A stretch of DNA of 64,000 nucleotides from Sorghum bicolor. Its lineage: Eukaryota; Streptophyta; Magnoliopsida; Poales; Poaceae. Made by a program: the position numbers and the translations under genes. The DNA lies in NCBI RefSeq assembly GCF_000003195.3, contig NC_012873.2:44842561-44906560 (forward strand), in the 5' to 3' direction. This document shows positions 48,984-59,998 of this stretch, one piece after another; the stretch's first letter is position 1; the number at the start of each line of letters is the position of its first letter. The notes beneath the pieces were generated by a model that searched no databases, had not been told where the DNA came from, and saw nothing but the letters and a program-made list of their open reading frames with translations.

Positions 48984-51935
48984 TGTAATACCCGATTTTA
49001 AGGACAAAACCAGATATGCACCATATGTGAGTTTTAGAAGTCAAATCTCACATATAGCTACAAATAAAGGGTAATATCATAAGACAATGCGTAAATATAT
49101 AACGTACTTAGTATAAAAGAGATAACCTTTAGTATCAAATAGCGGATATACAACTCCAAACATCGGGTATTAACTCCTCTCCACAGGATCAAACTGACTG
49201 GTTGATCACAAGCCCAAAACATCTCCTGAGGTGTGGGGGAAATTGCAAGAGTGAGCACATATCATACTCAACAAGTATAACCAGGGGTTCATGAGGCTCA
49301 AATAGCTGACACTGGTTTGACTGCATGTAGCTTTTATATGTAGATAGCATATTTATATTTAGATAGCAATTGTCAAGGTAGCATAATGAAATCCCCTAAC
49401 CACATGATCAATGTATACAAGAATTAAGAATAACACATATAAACAACATAATAAACCATCATTTATCATCATTAATCATGTTCAACAGTGTCCATCTATT
49501 CCGTCAGTTTTCCGGGCTGCCCGTATCCGTAGGCACGGCTAGTATACCAGATTTAACACTCTGCAGAGGTTGTACATCTTTACCCATGAGTCGTGATTTA
49601 CCCTTTCGCCCGAGGTCATGAGTCTCTTAACCCCCTTCCTAGGGAGGTCGGCAGGGATCACTATGAAGCCTTTCAAAGGTTTCGTCTAACAAGTTAGGGC
49701 CATTAGATTCACTCGGCAGGCAGATATAGAGCCCCCCCTTCCATGGCACATAACTCGCAGCCTATACACATGGACAGAGGCCACACTATACCCAACGTGT
49801 CTAGCCATTCTTATGCCATTTAAGGTAACCGCTAACAAGCTAGACAAAGGTCCTCATACTGAGCTAAAACCAGAGCCATGTAGCCCTCATGGTTGTACGA
49901 GTTGTCCCAGCTTTTGCCAAGGGATAAGTCCTTATGGAGGGTCAAGATCAATCCAGCAAAAGTCAGAGTTCTTTCCACCCTTTATGTTCAAGTTGCTAGA
50001 AAGCTTATTTTATTGTTTATTGTATATCCAAACATTCATGTTACAAGATCATGGATTATTAATCAAGCACTAGCAAGAACTACCCAAATGCATATCCAAA
50101 ATAGGTAACAAGGAATTCAGGATAACAATCATCTATGATTTTGCTAAGGTCATCAAGGTGGACACATGAATATGATAAATATTGTATTAATTGTGTATAG
50201 GAAACAAGGATGATCCCCAGTTATACTTGCCTTGATCAAAGCTCTCCTGAGCCTGCTGCTGGTCTTCAAAGGCTTGATCTTGCTCACCAACGTATCGCTC
50301 AACGTCTATTCCCAAACATCAATCAACAACACGCAATCCAATGTAGACAATCATACACAAAGCAATCAAACTATAATTAGAACATTACACCAAACAGTAG
50401 TAAAACAAAGATAAAAGTTTATCAAAATGCTCTACACAGCGCTACGATCACATAAACTTAAAGTTCACGAAAATCGGAATTAAAACGTAGAAGTTATGAT
50501 TTTTTTTCTAAGATTTCTTATAGATAATTAATTAATTAAATGCTACTGCAAAATTAAAAAGTTTCAAAACAGAGAATAAATACTTCTAACATGTAGATAT
50601 TTCAAAGATGAATCTAACGCACTTTGAACGGGTCAAAACGGAGTTAAAATGAATATTTTATAGCCTAAAGAATCTCAGTGGCAATTTTGTAATTATAAAA
50701 AACGTATTTTGCAATAAACCGGCAGGCTTTACGTTTTCAGAAAGAGAAAGCGTATTTCACAAACGCGCTTTGGACTGCGGGTTCGAAAATTGAAAAGCTC
50801 AGGGACCCTTTAGAGAAAGTTACCCCGAAGGGGTATCTTCTAATCTCAGCCGTAGGCCTGAGATCTGACGGTGGATGACGATCCAGGGTGCTGGGTGGTG
50901 GCCGGTGGCGATCTCCACGGTGGAGCGCCATGGCCGGAGGGGGAGGAGCTCGCCGGAGTTCGTCACTTATGCGATTCTGGGCACGATTTGAAAAACCGAT
51001 TGCACGGGAAGCAAGAGGAGAGTAACGCGAACTCACCCAGGGCACCATTCGAAGATGGGAAGGGCTAGGAGGTGGTCGGCCACGTGCGACTGCAGGCGGC
51101 GGCTCCCTGCACGAGTTCGGCGAACAAAAACTCATCACAGAGACGAAAGAAAAGAGGGTGATAGGCGCGGAGAGACTCAAGACCTCCAAGAGAGGCTCGG
51201 CGTCCGGTTTGAAATGGCTTCGGGCACTCCGAGAAAGAAACAACGACGGTGGTGGCGATGCGCTCGTCGGCGAGATCCATTCTAGGGTACTTCGGGGCGA
51301 GGGTGGCTTCCACGAGCACGTAGATTGGAAAGGAGAGTCTGGAAGGAGATCATGGGGCTTAAAAGGGCTCGGCTTTGGCGAATTTGGCAGAAAATCCCGT
51401 GCGAATCGGGATTTGGCTCCCTGTCGGGAGTCATGCACGCTTACGGCGCGAGGTTGAAGAAGGACAGGCGACTGACGAGTGGGCCCGAGGCGTCAGCATC
51501 TCAGGGTGCGGGGTCCACACGTCGGAGAAAGAAGGAGAGGGGAGGGCGCGCCTGATCTGCTGCTTGACTTGGGCCGCAGGGGAGGGAAACGCTGCTGCTG
51601 CTGGCCGTTGGGCTGGGGAGGGGAGTGGGCCGAGGGCCAGGATAGGGAGAGGAGAAGTTTTGTTTTCTTTTTTTTTCTATTTCTGTTTCTTTTATTCCAA
51701 GTCCATTTTCAAATCTATTTTTAAAATCACTTTGAAATATTTTTGACCTTTAGTCAAACCACTCAAGTCAACAAAATTTAATGCAAAAGCATGAATGCAC
51801 AACAAGTTGCTAGGTCCCATGATAAATTTTAATTCAATGAAAAATATTATTTTCCTATGTTTCATGAACACAAAAATTCATAAATAAATCATTTTAGCTC
51901 TATTTTCCAAGGAAACAATTTTTTTGGGTGTTACA
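48984..51935 (-). mobile_element. Tekay/Del-like gypsy solo LTR
   Basis: 2952 bp with inverted-looking ends TGTAATACCC...GGGTGTTACA and a perfect AGTAA duplication. On the minus strand the first part (AATGATTTATTT...TTTTTGTGTTCATGAAAC...TTGTTGACTTGAGTGGTTTG) matches the start of chromovirus LTRs common in grasses, hence the orientation. A GC-rich block (about 50830-51650) gives long ORFs on both strands without any domain. No second LTR or internal region. Confidence 0.85.
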
Positions 51936-52888
51936 AGTAACTAGAGAAAAAAGACACCTCAGAGAGTGCATAACCCTAGTACCTTATACCCTACCTTACC
52001 TCCTGATGGGACGTGGATTACTGAGACCCAAGAGGATTGTCACTTCCCCCAAAAGGCTACCACAAATCTAGCCAAGCAGGGAGTATCTACGAGTATTTCT
52101 AGCCCAAGCACCATGCTTACGCTACGAATAATTACTCTATTCCCTACGCGAAGCAAATAAAGTAAACTCGTAAACCAAAGAATAATAAGAACAATAACTT
52201 ACTAGTATCAGAAGTTGAATTGCCGAACAATTCTAGAACCAAGCCTCGGGTGAGGAGACTTAATCCTGAAGATACAAAAAAGAAGGCACCGACAGGCCGG
52301 GCTTCTTCAACTCCTATCTTCACCCTATACTCTCTCAATCTCTCTTGTTGCTATCACCCTAAAGAGACAGATCCATTCGAGGAAACCATCTCTGTCTAAC
52401 TCTCTATGGAAAATATGAATTATGATTTCAGAGTTACATCTCAGGGGCAGCCCCTTTATTTATAGCCTCCTAGGAATCACCACAGCCATTGGATCAAACC
52501 AACTTAAACGTGTGCTTAAGATTAATCTACAAAGTCGGTGGAGGCAGGATCCGTGAGAATGAATCTGATTGGTCTCTGCCCTTGGGCAGCCACCCCTGTC
52601 AAGGTGGGGCACCCACCTCTACCCTCTGACAGATGGGTCCCACCTTTTAGGTGGTGGCTCCCGGAGTCTTCTAGAGTCTTCATGAGTTGACGTTTCGGTC
52701 GTCTCTCTATGTAAATCTGACATGTGGACCTTCTTTTGTTATTATTCTGGTAACCCCTGTGGAAATAGACAATTACCAAAACTCGTGGAATTCTATCAGT
52801 GATAACTCTATTTCTACTGAGTGCTTGCAAATAGGTCCTTTTTCAGGTTAAGTTGACGGTTAAAATTAGGAGTTATCTACCATCAACA

Positions 52889-54600
52889 AGCTCCCCGCAC
52901 TTATCTTTTACTCGTCCTCGAGGAAAAAGGATAGATAAACTATTTAAATCATAACCTCAAACCAAGACATCACCAGATTTATTCCAAGTCATACCTGTAC
53001 TGCGGGATTCAAAGTATCTACCATAAAATTTTGGGACGTTGAGGATGGAACAGTACAAAATAGAGTTCTTTTCCTTCAGCCCTATCACTTGGAGTTTTAT
53101 AATATTTTTGCAAAGAAAAACTTAGCTTACCATTCTCCATCATGTAGCACATTCAGATCACTCATTATATGTGGTATTTTTGGAACTCACCAAAGCATGA
53201 ATGATATATGTATCATATGTATCCTACTCTATATAGGCTTATATGGAGTTAAAGGTAGTTCAAGGAAATAGCACACTTACCTTGCATATCTTGCTAAGTC
53301 AAAACTCAGATCCATGGAGGGGAATAACATACTCTTAGATCAAGAAGTGCATGTGTGTGGAATATATAGAGGCTAATCCTAATTCTACATTGCTCTTTTC
53401 AAAAATGACTTTCTTTCTCTGAATCACTGATGGTCTTTGTAAAGGATGGTATGGGCTATCTTTTATTCTTCTTTCTTTCTAGGACACTTGTCCTTTTTCT
53501 CTTTCTCTTTTTTTTTCTTTTTCAATACTTTTATTTTGCATAGCCTTATACCTCCTTCTATAACCATAAAATATTGAGAAAGACTTTTTAAAGAACCTAG
53601 AGCAATTATTCCTACCAAGACTCTTTTGTGTTTTCTCCTACTGTAGGAGTAAAACATTTTTGTGGATGAAAAGGCATGTTTGTGCACTTTCCCAGTGTAG
53701 GAATGGCAGATATATGTGGGTGTACGTGATCTTGATCTTAGGAGCATGGTAATCCTCTCGACATAGGTCAATAAGGTTTGACAAAACTTAATACAAAGCA
53801 AGTAGCCTATGAGCTAGTTTATATCTATCATGCATGGCTCTAGTAGGACATTAATTCTTGCTACAGAGGAGAAGTATAGCTAATCATTTTAAGATTTTGA
53901 AAAGTAAAATTCTCCAAATGACTAGGCTTTAGAAATCAAGTTTTCATATTCATACTATCTCTCTTTCCACAACAACTTAAGTAATATGGGGTCCCTATAT
54001 TGAAGTTCCCAACAACAACAGAAATTTCTAGGAATTATCATGGTATAAGTCTATCTTGTGGTCATGAATAAAACATCTTTTAAATGTTTATGCATAGGGT
54101 GATTTAACTAAAGATATTTTATTCTGAATCGAAACAGACGCAAAAATAACAAATTATAACTTAGAGAAATCATACCTGACCATGGTTCAAAGCGGAGATC
54201 AGGGGGCTTCTCCCCCTGGGCGGGCACCCAAGGATGATAGGTCCTTTGGGGTTAGCTTTGTCGAGCATGGTCTTCGTGTCATGCCCTCTCTATTTTTGTT
54301 AACTTTTCGTGAGAGTTTGTTCGTTTCGATCATCGGGTGTCTCCCTCACACTAGTTTTCTTGTTATCCTTCATTCACAACATGGTGGAGACAAAAGAGAG
54401 ACAAGACATATAAAAATATTTATTTAAATCATCTTCACGTAGGGCTTAATATTATAGTAGCAAGCTTTGAAAAAAATAAACACAATGAGAATGAAACTAA
54501 ACACTCGCCCTATCGGATGATAAGATAAATAGTCCCTACTTCTCAAGGTTCTCTAAAGCCCTCACTTTCTCTTTAAGAGCGGTGGAATCACGCTCTAGCG
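52889..54600 (-). other. 3' non-coding region of the Athila-type element, with polypurine tract
   Basis: Starts with AGCTCCCCGCACTT beside the LTR (polypurine tract on the minus strand). The layout parallels the other family's 3' region: a 'GAGGAAAAAGG'-type start, a CT-rich tract with GGACACTTGTCC (about 53480) and a leftover GGGCGGGCACCC near 54218. No supported ORF. Confidence 0.65.
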
Positions 54601-55142
54601 TCACCATTCTAGTTTAACCATAAGTGATGGCTCTACTTTGAACACATTGACAGGCTTCAAGAGAAGCTATAATGGTGTGTTGCTCAGCTAGTTCCTTCTC
54701 CAAGTCAGCCATCGTCTTGTGGTGCTTCTACGGAGTCTCAGCTGTGGCCATGGCAGACTTCAAAGCTTCCTTTGGGGGATGAACTTGACCTTCGACGGAT
54801 GAGCATGAACCCCCTCAAAGTAGGTACGTTCACCAGTGGTGTATTTGGCGTAGATGACCTCCCCCTACTTGTTGTTTTTCACTCCCAACAGCTTCTCGTT
54901 GCGCTTTGGTGGCAGGAGAGCAACGATGGGGCCCTTCAATGAAGCTCCTTCTAAGAGGAGATGGTGCGAATGGGCTGAGCAAAATAAGATTGTCCATAGC
55001 AGCGCGGTTGTGGTGGTATGATGGCTAGCGGGATAGGCTCCTCTATGGGAATGATAGCTTTGCTCTTAGGCTCTTCTCTAGGGATGGTGTTGAGATCAAT
55101 CCCAAAGGGGATCATTCTCCTCTCTAATTTCTTCTTAGCCAT
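54600..55142 (-). pseudogene. Decayed accessory ORF downstream of integrase
   Basis: The minus strand opens with MAKKKLERRMIPFGIDLN at 55142, followed by proline-rich text ending FAQPIRTISS before a stop at 54951. In a shifted frame SLKGPIVALLPPKRNEKLLG and then VIYAKYTTGERTYFEGVHAH follow, and further down is a broken stretch rich in Leu/Glu/Lys. It is placed where Tat/Athila elements carry an extra or env-like ORF. I do not recognise a domain. Several stops and frame changes make it non-functional. Confidence 0.5.
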
Positions 55143-55518
55143 TGCTGAGTAAAAATGCTTTGCTAGCTCTTAAGCAAGAGTAGAGAAGAGCTATGATGGG
55201 ATGAGATGAGACCAGGGGCATGGGTTGCTTATATAGGGGTTTGCAAAAGTATTTTTTTGAAGTAAAATGACAAAAGACAGGAAGAAAATCGAAAGATTTA
55301 CTTTTTATCAATAAGGAAGGTCTCAGGATGTAAATGGAGAAAGGCGGCGGCGAATGGCCTCGGGGGAGGGGCGGGCGCCCCTAGGGTTTTGGGCGGCCAC
55401 CCGATCTTCGAGCCCGCTCCGCCTCAACTTTTTCGTAAACTTTAATAATTATATTCTTATTCAGAAAAAGTTGATTTTATCCGTTAATTCAAAAATAAAA
55501 AGGTTCAGACTAAATATT

Positions 55519-56769
55519 TTAATTGAGAAAGAAAGTAATTACGTCCACTTCCTCTAATTCATTGTTGGGCTCTAAAAATAATTTAAGGCATTGACCATTT
55601 ACCATGAATAACGTACCTTCGTTGTTGCGAAATGTGATGGCTCCATGCGACGATGAGCTCACCACCTCGAACAGTTCTTCCCGTTTGCTTTGAAGTTTTT
55701 CATGCCCGAAGAGCTTCACCCTAGAATTAAAAAGTAATATATCACCTAGGGTGAACTCCTTCTTCTTGATCCTTTTGTCATGCCATCTTTTTACTCTATC
55801 TTTATAAATCTTGGTATTGTGATATGCTTTTTCTCTCCACTCTTCTAGCCCAGAGAGCTACATCTTCCTCTTGTCTCCAGCTGCTTCCAAGTCCATGTTC
55901 CATCTTTTGATAGTCGAGTGAGCTTTGAATTCTAGCTCTACTAGTAAGTGACAAGTTTTTCCATAGACAAGTTGATAGGGTGACATCCCGATGGGTGTCT
56001 TGTATGTTGTCCGGTATGCCCAGAGTGCATCATGGAGCTTGTCCTTCCAAGCTGTCCCCATCTCATTTACTATCTTCTGTAAAATATTCTTGATTTGCTT
56101 GTTTGATGTCTCAGCCTGACCACTTGTCTGAGGACGGTAAGGAGTAGCGACATTGTGACGTATCCCATGCTTCGACAGGTACTGCTCAAACCGCTTGTCG
56201 ATGAAGTGAGAACCTCCGACACTTATCACTATCCTTGGAACTCCAAATCCTAGAAATATTATTTCTTCGAACATCTTCTTTGAATGCATACTCTCAGCAT
56301 TCCTGCATGGCATGGCTTCGACCCATTTGGAGACATAATCCACTGCCACCAGGATATACTCATATTTCTTTAATGGCGGGAATGGCCCCATGTAATCAAT
56401 TCCCCACACATCAAAGAGCTCTATCTGGAGATTGCTAATGAATGGAATGGCATCCCTTGAATTGATATTACCATGTCTTTGACACGGGCCACATCTCCAA
56501 ATGAATTCTTTTGTGTCTTCATACATTGTTGGCCAGAAAAATCCACACTGCCATATCTTGGCGTGTGTTCGAAACACCCCATAATGACCTCCATATGGTG
56601 ATGAATGACATCTTTCAATGATTTTGATTCCTTCTACAGCTGGCACACATCTTCTAAGTAAGCCATCGGAGCATACTCGGAAGAGGTATAGTTCATCCCA
56701 TATGTGAGAACGGCTCTCTTGGATTAGCTTCCTTTTGTTGCCTCCTTGTGGTACATAACCTGTAACCAT
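55519..56769 (-). pseudogene. Gypsy integrase, catalytic site damaged
   Basis: A 303-codon ORF (56769-55858), then a C-terminal part in the same frame (55719-55519). It has an HHCC zinc domain (H55-x6-H62, C93-x2-C96) and a DDE core: D125 (WGIDYMGPF), position 184 where the second Asp should be but Val is read (VISVGGSHF), and E220 ([10 protein letters not shown]), with the 35-residue DD35E spacing kept. The C-terminal segment (KLFGHEKLQSKREELFEV, HGAITFRNNEGTLF) resembles the GPY/F-type module. Integrase inserts the cDNA in the nucleus. Loss of a catalytic Asp should abolish strand transfer. Confidence 0.85.
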
Positions 56770-56879
56770 AAAATTAACAATATCTGCATACTAGGGGTCA
56801 GATCTATTGATTCTGTAGAGCATATCGTCCTGGAGTGAGTCATTGATGGTAGTTCCTATGGATTCTCAAATTGCATTCT

Positions 56880-57174
56880 AGACTAATGATCGGCAACAGA
56901 ATTTTCTACTCCCTTTTTATCTTTTATTTCTATGTCAAATTCTTGGAGTAATAAAATCCATCTTATCAAATGGGGTTTAGCATCTTTCTTAGTGAGCAAG
57001 TATGTTAAAGCTGCATAATCAGAATAAATAATTACTTTAGCTCCCACTAAGTAAGATCTAAACTAATCAATAGCAAAAACAACAGTTAGGAGCTCTTTTT
57101 CAGTAGTAGCATAATTAAGTTGAGGTCCTGTCAGAGTTTTGCTAGCATAAGCTATTGCATGATGTTTTTTATCT
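56880..57174 (-). pseudogene. Gypsy RNase H, frame-broken
   Basis: Minus strand carries YASKTLTGPQLNYATTEKEL, then after a stop [20 protein letters not shown] and [19 protein letters not shown], the usual RNase H series of gypsy elements. The Asp of FEIMCDASD is at the end of the RT frame. A small deletion just after it removes part of the first strand and changes frame. Confidence 0.75.
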
Positions 57175-58565
57175 TTAGTTTGTATCACTAGCATCACACA
57201 TAATTTCAAAAGGTAAAGACCAATCAAGGGGTTGAATGATTGGTGTTGAGATGAGTACTTTCTTAAGAATTTCAAAAGCTTGTAAACATGCATCATCAAA
57301 TTCAAAAGGAACATCCTTAGCCAATAAGCGAGTAATAGGTCTAGCAATAAATGAAAAATCTTTAATAAACCTATGATAAAAACCAGCATGGCCAAGGAAA
57401 CTCCTAATTCCTTTTATACTAACAAGCAGAGGTAAACGTTCAATTACTTCCATTTTAGCTTTATCTACCTCAATGCCTCTTTCAGACACTAAGTGTCCTA
57501 GCACTATTCCTTCTCTAACCATAAAATGGCATTTTTCCCAATTAAGGACTAAGTGCTTTTCTTCACACCTTTGCAAAACCTTATCTAAGTTTTCTAGACA
57601 ATCATCAAATGTTTTTCCATAAATAGAAAAATCATCCATGAAAACTTCCATAATCTTTTTAATCATATCAGAAAATATAGACATCATACATCTTTGAAAA
57701 GAAGCAGGTGCATTACATAACCCAAAAGATATTCTACGATAGGCATAGGTTCCATAGGGACATGTAAAGGTGGTTTTGCTTTGGTCATCACGATGGATAG
57801 GGATCTGGTGATACCCTGAATATCCATCTAAGAAACAAAAGAAGGAATGATTGGCTAATCACTCTAGCATCTCATCAATGAAAGGCAATGGAAAGTGATC
57901 TTTCTTAGTTGCCTTATTAAGCTTTCTATAGTCTATGCACATCCACCATCATGTGATGGTGCGTTGAGGGATTAGCTCATTCTTCTCATTTTGGACAACA
58001 GTCATACCTCCCTTTTTAGGTACAACTTGAACAGGGCTTACCCACTCACTATGAGGCACATCATAAATGATGTCTGCATGCAATACTATTAAAACTTCCT
58101 TCTTTACAACCTCTCTCATCGCATTGTTGAGTCTACGTTGGGGTTCTCGAGATGGTGGAATATTAGGATCTATAGGAATGCGATGGGTGCAAAGAGCGGG
58201 ACTAATTCCCTTAAGGTCCTAGAGTGAGTAGCCAAAGGCTGAGTGATGTTTTCTAGGACTGCCATTAGACGAAGAGTTTGCTCCTGAGTTAGTTTATCAC
58301 TTATAATGATAGGAGACTCTGGATCATCACCTAGAAAAGCGTATCTAAGACTGGTTCGTAAAGGTTTAAGCTCAATAGGAGGTTTAGGTGGTACTACAAA
58401 CTCATCTAAAGGTTCTTCCTTAGAAGGCTCAGCTTCTTCTTCTATGAAGAATCTAGCTTCATCTTCTAATCCTGGTTTGGTTAAAAAGTCTAAGGATGCA
58501 GCTCTAAATTCCTCCAGTGGGTCTTCTTGTGGATAATGTTCGGTCCTAGAGTTTACAGAGTGCAA
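57175..58565 (-). pseudogene. Gypsy reverse transcriptase, frame-broken
   Basis: The linker before RT (LRYAFLGDDPESPIIISDKL, minus 58565-58170) and the RT proper follow in order: WVSPVQVVPKKGGMTVV, a stop, CIDYRKLNKATKKDHFPLPF, DGYSGYHQIPIHRDDQ, FTCPYGTYAYRR, FGLCNAPASFQRC, and the catalytic FMDD at 57631-57642. The order and wording fit the Athila/Tat clade. At least two in-frame stops and one frame change disrupt it. RT copies the element RNA to DNA in the particle. Confidence 0.82.
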
Positions 58566-58860
58566 AATGGACAGTGGGAATTGAAGTTCCCAGACTGTCC
58601 TTCATAGACAAGTCGCCTAAAAGGTTGCCCTATCAATAGGTCAAAGTCCCTTGTGTCAAAGATATAAAAACTTAAATGCACTAGGGTTCCTTCTACCTGG
58701 ATGGCTAGAATGTGTAGGATTCCTAAACTGGGGATAATATGTCTTGAGAGACTTATCATGAATTATATTGTCGGGATTAGTACCATGTCTTGTATTAAAT
58801 GTTCTGCAAAGGACATACACATGATATTTACCCCTACAACTGGATTATAGAGAGCTTTTA
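58553..58860 (-). pseudogene. Protease-domain remnant
   Basis: Minus strand shows NPVVGVNIMC near 58830, then a stop, then FDLLIGQPFRRLV before the RT linker. These match the start and the ILG-P end of a single Athila-type protease domain. No canonical D-[ST]-G remains. Unlike the Gag/PR-only family, only one domain is present. Confidence 0.55.
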
Positions 58861-59035
58861 TTTGATCCATATTGATTATGCAATGAATTGGAATAGAAGA
58901 TGAATCTAAACAAATTATTTCAGTGGAAAGCTCTGATTCTTCTAACCATTAATTACTTATAACAGATACTAATTCTCCTGAGGTTCTCTCAGGGGAAATA
59001 TCCTCAGGGTGATTAAAAGACTCTCTAGAGTTTCT

Positions 59036-59755
59036 CTATGGCCTCTTCATAGAGTGATAATTCAAAACATTTCCAAATTCGAAAAAGAGATCAGATTCTA
59101 TGTCTAGCATAAAATCTGGAAACATAATTTCTTCTTTTTCTTGCTCTAGACATGTGTTAGCTGAAGTAGATGGTGTGTCTAGCGAAGGGTTGGTTTCACC
59201 TAACTGGGGTTGAGGCTCTACTTCTAGGAGGTAATCTAATTCAGTGGATAGGATTTGATCTAGGATTGATCTTGCTTTCTCAGAAGAGACATGCAAGAAA
59301 GATCCTCCTGAAGTAGTGTCGAGCAACTTTCTACTTTCTCTACATAGACCTTTATAAAAATGTTGTAAAAGAATAGGGTCTGGTAGACTAAGGTCCAGGT
59401 CGGATGCTAATAGTGTAGTAAATCGATTCCAGGCTGAAGCCAAGGATTCTTTAGATTCTTGCTTTATAGTGAGAACCTTGACTCTAAGGTCGATGATTTG
59501 GGAGATGGGATAAAAATCTAGGCAAAAGTTGGAACATAAAGATCGCCAATCTCCTTGTTGCTTACCTATGGCTCTATTATACCATTGTCTAGCTTTTCCC
59601 TTTAATGAAAAAGGAAATATCTTCCAGTAGAGAGTTTCATTAGATATGCCTTCAATGCGAAGACAGTCACATGTTTTCTCAAAGTCTCTAATGTGTAGGT
59701 AAGGATTTTCATCTCCTTCTCCTAAAAAGGATAGGTTTTGGACCAACGCAATCAA
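59036..59755 (-). pseudogene. Gypsy Gag (capsid part)
   Basis: A 239-codon open stretch with the retrotransposon gag domain: LHIRDFEKTCDCLRIEGI, KIFPFSLKGKARQWYNRA, DFYPISQIIDLRVKVLTI, LASAWNRFTTLL, LLQHFYKGLCRESRKLLD. Its wording differs from the Gag at 15891-17048, so the two families are separate. No zinc knuckle is evident in this stretch. The upstream leader (59756-59973) contains stops. Confidence 0.78.
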
Positions 59756-59973
59756 CCGCAGACTTAGCCTATAGCTACATGTTTCGATAGGGTGTGATGA
59801 TTCATGTGGTACTAGGCTGGTTTTCGTGGGTGCAGAGAACGGAAGGATAGGAATGGAATTTAAGGTATCTATACAAGAAAACGTAAGATGTAAGAAAATG
59901 TGAGATAACAGAAAAGATAAAAGTGTGATACAAGGTAGAGTAAGACAAGATTATCTAAGCAGACCGTCTTTCT

Positions 59974-59990
59974 CCCTGGCAATGGTGCCA
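59974..59990 (-). other. Decayed tRNA-Asp primer-binding site
   Basis: CCCTGGCAATGGTGCCA, three C-to-T changes from the intact site at 42833-42849, each at a CpG. 8 nt from the LTR. Confidence 0.8.
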
Positions 59991-59998
59991 AAAATGCT

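Noticed and set aside
50737..51438. 233-codon Pro/Ser-rich minus-strand ORF as a host gene
   Set aside because: Inside a solo LTR with a clean TSD; GC-rich sequence gives ORFs on several frames at once and no domain is recognisable.
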